Assembly (NCBI GenBank): GCA_965224785.1
Contig: OZ245062.1
Location: forward strand, 2,914,001-2,978,000
Reading direction: 5' to 3'
DNA: 64,000 nt
From: JALSNL01 sp036479585
GTDB taxonomy: Bacteria > Bacteroidota > Ignavibacteria > Ignavibacteriales > Melioribacteraceae
Shown here: positions 8,378 to 17,382 of the stretch, in pieces
Position numbering within the stretch: the first letter of the stretch is position 1
How the letters are laid out: each line of letters starts with the position of its first letter
Position numbers and translations under genes: made by a program
The notes under the pieces: model-generated
Told to the model about the DNA's origin: nothing
Databases searched by the model: none
The model's input: the letters and a program-made list of their open reading frames with translations, nothing else

Positions 8378-9938
8378 TTTTCACCTCAGCAGAATTAACT
8401 AAAATTGAAGTGTGAACTATTTCAGTTCCAGGACCACGTTTGGTAATTCTGTCTAATGGAATTTTACAATGTTCAGAAATAATTTCTGCAATATTAACCA
8501 TACAATCAAAGCCCTGGCATCTTCCCATTTGTGTTCGGGTTCTACGCTTTATTGAATCCAAAGTGCGTGGTTTTAATGGCGAATCTAAATGACGAATAAC
8601 ATCGCCTTTTGTAATTTGTTCACAATAGCAAACTACTTTTCCATTATCCGGATTTTCTTTAACAAAATTATTATCATCATATCTTCGTTTCCACCAACCT
8701 GGCCATTTATTCTCTGAACGATTATCAGTGGCATTTGGATTTACATCTAAAACTAATCCAAGTTTATTTTGTAGTTCATCAATTAAATGTTGAGCTAAAG
8801 CAGGAGAAGATGTAAACCCTGTAGAACGTATTCCGGCAACCGTTAATATTCCTGGATGGTTATCATTTGCTCTAATCCAATAACTACCTTGGGTACAATT
8901 TGAACGAACACCAGAAAAAATACTTATAACAGGTTGCTCTTTCAAATTAGGATAAAGTTTTGATGCACCTTCTAATAATGATTGAAGTTTATCAGTTGTT
9001 GTATTCGCAACAAGTTCATCATCGTGAGAATAGTCTTCAGCAGTTGGACCAGCAATGAGATTTCCAAAAATTGTTGGAATAACTAAAACACCTTTTGTTT
9101 GTGCTGTTGGTATTGGTAGTAAAATATGATTTATTGCAGGGCGACTGAATTTATCAAAAATTAAAAACTGACCACGTCTTGGGTTAGTATCAAAGTTTTC
9201 TCCATTGTAAAGTTTCGCTAATTTTTCGCTACCAAGTCCTGCAACGTTTACAATTATTTTAGTACTAATTTTTTTACCACAACTTGTAACAATTCTTTTA
9301 ACTTCTTCATCTAAATTTTCAAATCCAGAAACTTCTACTCCAAGAATAATATCAGTACCATTTGATAAAGCGACTTCAGAATATGCTATTGACGTTGCAA
9401 ACGGATCAGCTAAAGTTTCTCTTGGAACTAAAATACCACCGAGTACATTATCTGTAATATTTGGCTCAATTTTTTTTGCTTCTTCAGAGCTAAGAATTTT
9501 AATATCTGTTACACCATTTTTTAGACCTTTATCATAAACTTTTTCTAATTGTTTTTCTTGTTCTTCGTCAATAGCCACAACCATTGCACCACAAACTTCA
9601 AAAGGAATTTTAAGTTTTTTTGCTAACTCTGGCCATTCTCGTGAAGCCTTAGTAACTAACTCTGATTCTAAAGTATCTACTGGAGCATCAAAACCAGTAT
9701 GAACAATTGCACTACTTCCCTTACTTGTCCCTTCTCCCACATCATAGTTTTTATCAATTAACAATATTTTTAATTTGTATTGCGAAAGTTTGTAAGCTAA
9801 TGCAGAACCAACTACACCTGCTCCGATGATTGTTACATCATACGGAGTATCACTTAATTGTACAACATCATTAAATTTTAGTGATTCATCAAAATTATCA
9901 TCCGACCAATTATATAACAGTTTTCCGGATTTACTCAT
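8364..9938 (-). CDS. FAD-dependent dehydrogenase with C-terminal BFD-like [2Fe-2S] domain (GlpA-like)
   Basis: 524-aa DAO-family flavoenzyme. The N-terminal Rossmann motif is TIIGAGVVGSALAYKLS, and GTSKGSSAIVHTGFDAP is typical of the glycerol-3-phosphate dehydrogenase GlpA/L-2-hydroxyglutarate oxidase branch. The C-terminal 90 residues form a BFD-like [2Fe-2S] domain with Cys residues in VVCYCEQITKGD and MGRCQGFDCM. It overlaps the next flavoprotein gene and sits 18 bp after the OPA transporter gene. The best-supported reading is oxidation of glycerol-3-phosphate imported by that transporter. An alternative suggested by the phnWX neighbours is oxidation of a substituted aminophosphonate, as DAO-type enzymes do in some N-methyl-AEP clusters. 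Sequence alone does not separate the two. Confidence 0.8.
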   Translation of the reverse strand: MSKSGKLLYNWSDDNFDESLKFNDVVQLSDTPYDVTIIGAGVVGSALAYKLSQYKLKILLIDKNYDVGEGTSKGSSAIVHTGFDAPVDTLESELVTKASREWPELAKKLKIPFEVCGAMVVAIDEEQEKQLEKVYDKGLKNGVTDIKILSSEEAKKIEPNITDNVLGGILVPRETLADPFATSIAYSEVALSNGTDIILGVEVSGFENLDEEVKRIVTSCGKKISTKIIVNVAGLGSEKLAKLYNGENFDTNPRRGQFLIFDKFSRPAINHILLPIPTAQTKGVLVIPTIFGNLIAGPTAEDYSHDDELVANTTTDKLQSLLEGASKLYPNLKEQPVISIFSGVRSNCTQGSYWIRANDNHPGILTVAGIRSTGFTSSPALAQHLIDELQNKLGLVLDVNPNATDNRSENKWPGWWKRRYDDNNFVKENPDNGKVVCYCEQITKGDVIRHLDSPLKPRTLDSIKRRTRTQMGRCQGFDCMVNIAEIISEHCKIPLDRITKRGPGTEIVHTSILVNSAEVKNEIN

Positions 9939-9956
9939 TTTATTATTTCCTATTTT

Positions 9957-11294
9957 CTATTCTTTATTTTTGCCATCAACATTATCGGGAAGTGCGTTCC
10001 ATTTAGAAATCATTAACACTCCAGCAATAAAAACTGAAACTGACATTAAAATAAAAACACCATCCCAACCCCAGGTCTCTTTGAAGAAACCAGGAATGGT
10101 TCCTCCCACAATCGCCCCGATAGATCCCAAACCATTTATAACACCTGATGCTGTTGAAGCTCCTTTACTTGTCCCAAAATCAACCGCTGCAGTTGCACTA
10201 ACAAGAGAGTCTGGTCCGTAAATTAAAAACCCCGCCAAAAATAAAATCCCTGCTGAAACTGTCATATTTTGCATAGATGCAAGATCATTAAAAAAGAATA
10301 ATAGAACAGCTAGCAACATCATAGAAACCGCAGAATAAGGCATTCTACGTGAACCAAATAATTTATCAGAAGCATAACCGCCCGCAAGAACAGATAAAGG
10401 ACCAGCAAGAAAAAAAGCTCCATTCACAAACGCAGATTCTACCATACCTGTTCCTAAAGTATCACTAATAAATAAAGGGCCCCAAAACAAAATTGCATAA
10501 CGGGTTGGCTTTAAAAAGAAATACATTGCTCCCAATAGTAGAACCATTGGATTCTTGATAACAGTTAGTGTCATCTGCCAAGAACCTTCTTCAGGAGATT
10601 GACTATCACTTACTTCAACTTTTTCTATTTCTTCAACCGAATCTTTTTCTTTATGATATTCTTCAATTGGTGGAAGCCCTACATCTTCAGGTTTATTTTT
10701 TTGGAATATGTAGAACAAAATCAACACACCAAGAAGTATTAGAGCGGGGATAAAAAATGCATATCTCCAGTCTAAAAAATATGCTGCAGCTAATCCAGCA
10801 ATGGGAGCACCAACTAGACCACCAATGGTATAGTTTGTTGCCCACCATCCCATAACCACACCACGCTCTTTTAGGGAAAACCACTGAGTAATATTCTTTG
10901 CCAGTGGGGCCCATCCTGTAGATTGACTTAACCCTTGAATAAGTGCAAAGACACCAAAGGCAAGCATAACAGAAGAGACACCCATTGCAAAACCAGCAAT
11001 AATTGAAGATGTTAATCCGCCAAGAACTATTTTCTTTGTTCCTAGTTTATCACCAAGTATTCCCCAAACAAACTGCCCTATTGCATAACCGATAAGATAA
11101 ATACCATCGATCATACCCATTTGCTCAATTGTTATTGCAACGTTTGGGTCATCTGCAATTCCAATTTTTGCAACAGAAAAAGAAGCACGGGTTAGATAAA
11201 AACCAGCATACGCCAACCAAGATATTCCAAAGGCTTTGTATCTAGCTAATTCATATTTTGGATTTTTTTTAAAACTTATTTTTGTTTCTGTCAA
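9957..11294 (-). CDS. Organophosphate:phosphate antiporter (OPA/GlpT-like MFS transporter)
   Basis: 445-aa, about 12-helix major facilitator of the OPA family (GlpT, UhpT). Diagnostic features are YLTRASFSVAK in helix 1 with the substrate-phosphate Arg position, GYAIGQFVWGILGDKLG after helix 2, and QGLSQSTGWAPLAKNITQWF followed by KERG. An acidic cytoplasmic linker (about 205-235) joins the two six-helix halves. Family members exchange sugar or glycerol phosphates for phosphate, and GlpT also admits the phosphonate fosfomycin, so a phosphonate substrate is chemically plausible. Placed between the outer-membrane genes and the catabolic enzymes, it is the only inner-membrane transporter in the locus and so probably brings in the cleaved substrate. 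Confidence 0.88.
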   Translation of the reverse strand: MTETKISFKKNPKYELARYKAFGISWLAYAGFYLTRASFSVAKIGIADDPNVAITIEQMGMIDGIYLIGYAIGQFVWGILGDKLGTKKIVLGGLTSSIIAGFAMGVSSVMLAFGVFALIQGLSQSTGWAPLAKNITQWFSLKERGVVMGWWATNYTIGGLVGAPIAGLAAAYFLDWRYAFFIPALILLGVLILFYIFQKNKPEDVGLPPIEEYHKEKDSVEEIEKVEVSDSQSPEEGSWQMTLTVIKNPMVLLLGAMYFFLKPTRYAILFWGPLFISDTLGTGMVESAFVNGAFFLAGPLSVLAGGYASDKLFGSRRMPYSAVSMMLLAVLLFFFNDLASMQNMTVSAGILFLAGFLIYGPDSLVSATAAVDFGTSKGASTASGVINGLGSIGAIVGGTIPGFFKETWGWDGVFILMSVSVFIAGVLMISKWNALPDNVDGKNKE

Positions 11295-11369
11295 CTTTAG
11301 TTCTCCGAATAATTCTTTTCTGTCAATTGTTCTTTCATCTATTTAGATAACAGTTCTCTTTTGAAAAAT

Positions 11370-12932
11370 TTATTTGTTAATATTTTTCAAACCCCAAGAT
11401 GGATCAACCGTAGGTACAGCTAATCTGTTATTATTTCCTTTAACAAGAAATACTGTAGCCCAACGAGATTTTTCTGAGTCAAATACTTTTATAGAGTCTA
11501 ATAATTCTTTGTTAATTTTTACTGGGAAATCTTTTTTGAGATGATTAATCTTATTTCTAAGTATTGTAAAAGTTTGATTAAAATAAGCATCATGTTTAGC
11601 CTTGTTACCAAATTCATTAAAAGTTGGTACTATTCCAGTTTTTGTTTTATAACTATCTTTGTGAGTATTAAAATATTCCAAAGCTATTGAGTTATCAATT
11701 TTTACATTATTTGTAAGCTCTTTTCTTAGTTCATCATATACCCACTTATCACGCCACATCTTAAGTTCACTTTTAACATCGGGTGACTTATCTAAACCAC
11801 GAACAAAAGCTTCTTCCAAAAAAAAATGGTTGCGAATGCTTATTGCTATTTGATGATTTAGCTGGTTGTATATTTTTTTCTTCTCTGATACTTTCGCTGT
11901 AATATTTGATGCATTAAAACGATTTATAAAATCTTTTATACTCAACGAACCATCTTTGAATGTTACCAAAGTTTCATCATAATGCTTCTTTAATAATAGT
12001 AGTTCTTGTTCTGAATTATTTGCATTTTCAGCAGCTTGTTCGAAAGTTATTTTTTCAACATCTGATTTTTTCCAAGCCACAAGGGCATTAAGAATATAAC
12101 CGAATGCTCTTCCCTTAGTAATAACTTTCTTAGGATTCATAAAATTTTTAAGAAAAATGGCTGTCTGTTTTTTTTGCTCTCTATAAAAAAGAATTTGCTT
12201 ATACTTGTCATAAGTTGCTTGATAATCATAATCCGAAATTATATTTGAAGTTATTTCTGATATTTCGACCAGAATAAAAACGTTATCAACTTTAATGGGT
12301 TTAGATATTTTGTTAATCTCTAAGTCTTTAATTTTTTCCAATAGTAGTGGTGGTATATCTAGCCAAGTCAAATAGTCAGTTTCGTATTTTTTAATTTCAC
12401 TTTTAACTTCTTGATTATTTAACAACCCTTGAACAACATCCTCATAACTACTTTTTTTTATTAAGCTATAAACTCTCTCTGCATTATTCAAATCTTGTTC
12501 AACCCAGTATCGCAATTTCCACTTTACATTCGATTTTGATATTGCATCCTTAATTTCATTATCAGATATAATAATTTTATCATCAACTCCTTTCTTAAAA
12601 AGTTCTTCTACTAGTAACTCATTCAATAATTCTTTTTCTTTGTTTTTTACTTCCTGGCTTAAATCCAACCCCAAGCGGTATCCTTCTTGCGACAATAATG
12701 CTTCATCTATCATAAACTCTAAGTACGATAGTTTCTCGTTCTCTTTTGTTTTGAGATGAGCAAATCCAAATTCGTAATTAAGTTGGAAATCTCTAACTGA
12801 GATTTTATAATCCCCAACATAAGCAATTATATCTTTTTCAAAATCTTTCTCTTTTTTAGAACATCCATTTAAGAGAAAGAGAAAAAATCCGAATAAGAAA
12901 ACTTGATAAAATGTTATTTTATAATTGCTCAT
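11370..12932 (-). CDS. SurA N-terminal-like lipoprotein (putative periplasmic chaperone)
   Basis: 520-aa predicted lipoprotein. The signal segment ends in a lipobox LNGC at about residue 24, then a Lys/Glu-rich stretch. Residues about 35-130 resemble the helical chaperone region of SurA/PpiC proteins (AYVGDYKISVRDFQLNYEF, then an EALLSQEGYRLGL helix), and a second similar segment occurs near 325-400. I see no convincing parvulin catalytic motif, so a peptidyl-prolyl isomerase activity is not claimed. It sits 43 bp downstream of a PorV-like barrel gene. A role in escorting the locus's barrels or secreted proteins through the periplasm is an inference from that position. Confidence 0.65.
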   Translation of the reverse strand: MSNYKITFYQVFLFGFFLFLLNGCSKKEKDFEKDIIAYVGDYKISVRDFQLNYEFGFAHLKTKENEKLSYLEFMIDEALLSQEGYRLGLDLSQEVKNKEKELLNELLVEELFKKGVDDKIIISDNEIKDAISKSNVKWKLRYWVEQDLNNAERVYSLIKKSSYEDVVQGLLNNQEVKSEIKKYETDYLTWLDIPPLLLEKIKDLEINKISKPIKVDNVFILVEISEITSNIISDYDYQATYDKYKQILFYREQKKQTAIFLKNFMNPKKVITKGRAFGYILNALVAWKKSDVEKITFEQAAENANNSEQELLLLKKHYDETLVTFKDGSLSIKDFINRFNASNITAKVSEKKKIYNQLNHQIAISIRNHFFLEEAFVRGLDKSPDVKSELKMWRDKWVYDELRKELTNNVKIDNSIALEYFNTHKDSYKTKTGIVPTFNEFGNKAKHDAYFNQTFTILRNKINHLKKDFPVKINKELLDSIKVFDSEKSRWATVFLVKGNNNRLAVPTVDPSWGLKNINK

Positions 12933-12975
12933 ACTTATTGAGTTGTTTCAATAAAAATTACATATTTAAGAAATA

Positions 12976-14082
12976 TTAGAACTTCAGGTTTATACCAAAG
13001 TTGTGTACAGAACTTAACAAACCTAAATCCATATAAGCATAATCTACTAAGAGATTAATTGAAGATGAAGCAATAATGATTCCACCACCAAATGATAATC
13101 CACCTGTTCCTTCATCTAGAAAAAGTGATTTATAACCTGCTCTAAGAGCAACCATATCATAAACTACATATTCTAATCCAACGTTAATACTTTCCTCACT
13201 ATTATTTGGTTTTAATAAATCTGTTGCAATCAATAATTTTGAATACATAGATGGAAGATCCATTTGGTAAGAAACACCAAATCTAAATAACATAGGAAGC
13301 CCGAATGAACCAGTCTCATAATTAACAGGAACTTTTTCCACACCTTCGTTAATAATATCAGGATCAATAGCATTAATTAAATCTCTTCCTGCCATTTGCA
13401 TATCAGTTCCAAAGTTGGATATACTGAATCCCATCTGCAAACCTTCGAGCTGTGTTTTGTATAAAGCACCAACATCAATTGCAAACCCGGTTGCACTACT
13501 GTGCCAAATTCGTTGGTCAATATATTTTGCGTTCATTCCAAACGAAAATCTATCTGTTACATTCATAGCAAATGAGAGACCTATTGCAAAATCCTGTGCT
13601 GAGTAAACTTCACCTGTACCTTCTTCAAAACCTACAGTTCGCACAACTTGATCACCTACACCAAAACTAGTAACATTAGCCCCTACTATCATCATATCTC
13701 CAACAGATGAAACTATCCCGATATAATCATAATTGGTTTCAAAAATCCAATTGGTATGTGAAACTACTACTTCAGTTCCACTAACATCACCAATACCGGC
13801 AGCATTCCAATACATTGATGTAGCATTTCCAGAAAGAGATGTGAATGCTCCACCCATTGCTTGAGCTCTCGCCCCAGCTCCAATTTCAAGAAAAGCAGCA
13901 GCAGTAGTACCAACATTTTTTCCATTAGAACTAAGTTCGGAACCTTTTTCTTGTGCGATAACAATATTTGGCAATACTATTACTAAAAATAGAAACATTG
14001 TACTAAGAGATATTAATTGATATTTCAATGTTTTATACCTTTTTGATATTTTATTATTTTCGTTGAAACTTACTACAGTCAT
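12976..14082 (-). CDS. PorV/PorQ-family outer-membrane beta-barrel protein
   Basis: Predicted FadL-like barrel of about 368 aa. I place the start at ATG 14082, where GGAG lies 7 bp upstream; the frame opens earlier with a TTG at 14115 that has no ribosome-binding site. A signal peptide ends near VIAQEK. The family hallmark follows: AAAFLEIGAGARAQAMGGAFTSL and MYWNAAGIG. Alternating amphipathic strands run to a C-terminal phenylalanine motif (NFGINLKF). PorV is the T9SS shuttle that carries cargo to the attachment complex, and its paralogues often sit beside T9SS cargo genes. Here it directly follows the 1061-aa cargo gene, suggesting a dedicated secretion or surface-docking partner rather than the housekeeping PorV. 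Confidence 0.85.
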   Translation of the reverse strand: MTVVSFNENNKISKRYKTLKYQLISLSTMFLFLVIVLPNIVIAQEKGSELSSNGKNVGTTAAAFLEIGAGARAQAMGGAFTSLSGNATSMYWNAAGIGDVSGTEVVVSHTNWIFETNYDYIGIVSSVGDMMIVGANVTSFGVGDQVVRTVGFEEGTGEVYSAQDFAIGLSFAMNVTDRFSFGMNAKYIDQRIWHSSATGFAIDVGALYKTQLEGLQMGFSISNFGTDMQMAGRDLINAIDPDIINEGVEKVPVNYETGSFGLPMLFRFGVSYQMDLPSMYSKLLIATDLLKPNNSEESINVGLEYVVYDMVALRAGYKSLFLDEGTGGLSFGGGIIIASSSINLLVDYAYMDLGLLSSVHNFGINLKF

Positions 14083-14115
14083 ATTATTACTCCAAATTTT
14101 CCAAAGTAGAATCAA

Positions 14116-17100
14116 TTACTTTATTATTGCAAATCTGCCAATTTTTTCGCCTATTCCAGGTGCGTCAACGTGAAAGAAATAAACACCATAAGCTACTTCA
14201 AGACCGTCTCTTGTTGTTAAATCCCAAGATTCCCTTCCACTATCCTGAAAAGCATTATGCTCAAGAATTGTAATTAATTTTCCACTCACACTAAAAATAC
14301 TTATTGTACATTCTACTGGAAGATTTACAAAATCAATTTTTCGTTCACCTCTTCCTGATAATGCAGCTGACCTTTTGGACTCAAGTGAGTTAACTGCTAC
14401 ATATGGATCCGGTACAACATAAATATTATCTAGAATATTTTGATTTTTCTCTCCTTGCTTATTCCACCCATTAGTCTTAAAACTATATTCATCATTAGAT
14501 GAAAAAGGTTTTGTAGTCTCCACAAGAAGTTTATCACCACCAACAGGTGAAGTCGATACAGTATTTAATCCAAAAACACTAAACTCAAGACTCCAAGTTG
14601 TGGTTAAGTTTCTGCCACTTCTTTTTGCAATAAGAGTAATAACATCTCCTACTTCTAAAGTTGCAGTAGTATCATTTCCCACATCAATAAATTGAAATTC
14701 CATTTTTACATTATCTGTAATATTCCAAACTTGAAATTTCACCGGTATCCTAAAGTTGCTTAAATTGTGATACGAAGTATCTGCAATCTCATCAAATATT
14801 CTAATTTCAAAGTCTATGGGTTGCCTAACTGATGGCACCCCTATCTTTACTTCTAAATTACTTTTACCTAACCATTCAATTTTTTCCGGTTCAGATATTT
14901 TATCATTTTCAATAACAAAATTCAGACCATCAACCAATTGTTTTTCAAAGTCTTGAGACTCATAATCAGTTGAAGTCCCTTCTAACAATACTGCCCCAGA
15001 CTCTTTATCAATAATTGTGTAATTAGTTGTAAGGTGTTGCAAAGTTGAATCGTCAGTAAAAAAGATTTCATAAGTCCTATCCACAACTTCTTCAGGATTA
15101 ACAATAGAAGTTGAAACTAAACCAGTTGCATTTCCTGTTGTATGCTCAAGAGTACTTTCAAACCTTGGTGGAACATTTCCCGCAGCAGGTTCTACAGGCA
15201 TAACAGCAACTACATTTACTCCCAAAGTAATTACATTGCCAAGAACATCAACCTCTATTGTTTTAGATGATTCCGTTGGAGAGATTGGAAGTAAGTTTTC
15301 TTTTTTAGAAATCCCGCGACCAAAAAAATCTACGTCATACCCTTTATCTACTGAGACCAAAGCATAGTAGTATGTTCGTCCATTATCAACTAAGCTATCA
15401 ACATAGGAATGGCGAAGACCTGAATCGTTTCCCATATCGTAACTAACTCCCAAACCATCAAGCGGTATTGGATGAGGACCTTTAAGTCCATCCTTTAAAT
15501 CGAACTGAGCAATTGGTTCCCATAAAACGGGATTGCCAAATGCATCAGAAATTGTTTTTATTGAATTAAAGAATGGATCGGTAGATCTATATAATTTATA
15601 CATTTCAAAATCATTACCATATATAGGATCACGTGAGCCTTCAGCAACATCATCCCAAACTAAATAAACTTTTTTATCCCCCACAATTGCATTAAGATTT
15701 GAATTTTTGGGTGGCTTTACAAAACTAAAATCAGCATCATAAATTTTTTGCATTGTTCTTTTGTTACGAAGGATATCTTCAAAGTCGTTTCCAAATAAAC
15801 TTGCAATAGCAAAGGTTTCTGTTTGTTGTGGTTCAATACTAAAAAAACCAGACCCATAACTAAACGCAACATCAAAACCAAAACTGGCGGGTGTAAATAT
15901 TCCTGGTTTAATTATTGTCTGCCAATAATTTTCATCATCTTTCGGTACAAAATTTCCACCTGTACCTCCACTAAAATAACTTGTCAATCCTATTTGATCA
16001 ATCTCATCATTATCTGTAAATTCAAAATTAGGTTCACCACGGTCAGGTGATGCATTTCCTTGAGTTCCATCTGGGTCAGGTCCAGTATATTGTTCGTCAA
16101 AAGGTCCTAAACCATCAGTTCCCGTATCATCATTTAACTGTTCTGTAGGATCCCAAATACCATTACCATTTTCATCAGTAAAACTTCTCCAATCACCGTC
16201 ATCATCAATTCCATTCTCTTGACTTTCATCAACCATTCCATCTTCGTCATTATCCTTGCCATCAATTAATCCCGGGCTTTGGAGAAACGCAAATCCAAAA
16301 TAACCGGTTGCACGTCCTTGCCTATCCAAACCTTCAAAGTCCCATTGATACGCAATATCATCAAAAGTATCAAATGAAGAAACATCATCTTCTGAATCAC
16401 CTTGACCAACATCAGCATCGACATACATACCAACAATGTTTTTATTTAATGGTTTTGAACTTACATTCTTAATATGGTAGGTAGAGATAATTATATCTTC
16501 AGCTTGCGGATTACTCCATTGCAAATTACGAACAGAAACTTCAAGACCAACTCCACGTCTTCCTCCATTAAGAAATGGTTCTTTATTTTCTGGGAATGGG
16601 AAATAAGGGAATTCATCATTACTCCTATCATCCATTACATAATAGCTTTCCTGATCTGCACGTGCAAATGGTCCAAAAAATCCATTCCATTTATTTCGTC
16701 GTGTTCCTGCTTCTCCAATGAAACTCCCCTCAGGCCAATCAAAAGGCCACGTTCCTGGTAAATGACTCATTGCTGGAAATTCTTTTGTATTAAATAGTTC
16801 TAAATCCAGAATACCATTGTTATTCAAATCCTCATCCGGATCTAAAATTCCATTATCATTAATATCTTCATTTACACCTTTATGAACTTCGCCATCATTA
16901 AAGTAACCTATCTTTGGTTCCCAAGCCCAATTATGATCTTCAGGAGAAGGAACATCTCGATTTGCACCACTATACCTATCACTAATTATGTGAAGTGTAT
17001 CACCCGAATCCGTAATAACTTCTGAAGCAGTAAAAAATATAAACTCAAAGCCGTATGTTACACCGCTACCAACAGGCCATTCCATTCTCGCTTCGTTTAA

Positions 17101-17301
17101 AGTTCTACTACCTATATTGCCATAGTTGGAATATGCAGACCTAACTAAATTGCCTGTGTGTACACCTGTACGATTAAGAAAAAAACTAAAATTGGTTTTT
17201 GATAAACGGTTATTATCCTTTTGATCTTGTGCTACAAATTGAAATGTAGATAACAAAGTTAAAACAAGTACCATTTTAATTGTTATAGTTAGTTTATTCA
17301 T
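14116..17301 (-). CDS. Large secreted protein with T9SS type A sorting domain, function unknown
   Basis: 1061-aa predicted cell-surface or secreted protein. A signal peptide (about 1-25) leads to a long region with no fold I recognise. It is rich in Asp/Asn calcium-type loops such as DINDNGILDPDEDLNNNGIL near 145 and DENGNGIWDPTE near 375. Central and C-terminal parts look like tandem beta-sandwich (fibronectin-like) modules, including LVWDDVAEGSRDPIYGNDFE near 550. The end (about 985-1061) is a T9SS type A domain: SIFSVSGKLITILEH, then DLTTRDGLEVAYGVYFFHV. Lying between the TonB receptor and PorV-like genes, it occupies the place a SusD-like substrate-binding protein would take in a utilisation locus, though no SusD similarity is visible. 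Confidence 0.8.
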   Translation of the reverse strand: MNKLTITIKMVLVLTLLSTFQFVAQDQKDNNRLSKTNFSFFLNRTGVHTGNLVRSAYSNYGNIGSRTLNEARMEWPVGSGVTYGFEFIFFTASEVITDSGDTLHIISDRYSGANRDVPSPEDHNWAWEPKIGYFNDGEVHKGVNEDINDNGILDPDEDLNNNGILDLELFNTKEFPAMSHLPGTWPFDWPEGSFIGEAGTRRNKWNGFFGPFARADQESYYVMDDRSNDEFPYFPFPENKEPFLNGGRRGVGLEVSVRNLQWSNPQAEDIIISTYHIKNVSSKPLNKNIVGMYVDADVGQGDSEDDVSSFDTFDDIAYQWDFEGLDRQGRATGYFGFAFLQSPGLIDGKDNDEDGMVDESQENGIDDDGDWRSFTDENGNGIWDPTEQLNDDTGTDGLGPFDEQYTGPDPDGTQGNASPDRGEPNFEFTDNDEIDQIGLTSYFSGGTGGNFVPKDDENYWQTIIKPGIFTPASFGFDVAFSYGSGFFSIEPQQTETFAIASLFGNDFEDILRNKRTMQKIYDADFSFVKPPKNSNLNAIVGDKKVYLVWDDVAEGSRDPIYGNDFEMYKLYRSTDPFFNSIKTISDAFGNPVLWEPIAQFDLKDGLKGPHPIPLDGLGVSYDMGNDSGLRHSYVDSLVDNGRTYYYALVSVDKGYDVDFFGRGISKKENLLPISPTESSKTIEVDVLGNVITLGVNVVAVMPVEPAAGNVPPRFESTLEHTTGNATGLVSTSIVNPEEVVDRTYEIFFTDDSTLQHLTTNYTIIDKESGAVLLEGTSTDYESQDFEKQLVDGLNFVIENDKISEPEKIEWLGKSNLEVKIGVPSVRQPIDFEIRIFDEIADTSYHNLSNFRIPVKFQVWNITDNVKMEFQFIDVGNDTTATLEVGDVITLIAKRSGRNLTTTWSLEFSVFGLNTVSTSPVGGDKLLVETTKPFSSNDEYSFKTNGWNKQGEKNQNILDNIYVVPDPYVAVNSLESKRSAALSGRGERKIDFVNLPVECTISIFSVSGKLITILEHNAFQDSGRESWDLTTRDGLEVAYGVYFFHVDAPGIGEKIGRFAIIK

Positions 17302-17382
17302 GCAATTCTCCTGAAGAATTCAGCCAATCTTTTGTGTCAATTATTTATAATTTATTTAGCGAACTATCATATAACATTCTCA

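Noticed and set aside
9826..10221. 131-codon plus-strand frame across the GlpA-like and transporter genes
   Set aside because: Antisense to two well-supported genes; its Pro/Thr/Ser-rich composition is a mirror of their coding strand.
12976..14115. Upstream TTG start for the PorV-like protein
   Set aside because: The ATG at 14082 has GGAG at proper spacing and gives a normal signal peptide; the TTG at 14115 abuts the previous stop and has no ribosome-binding site.
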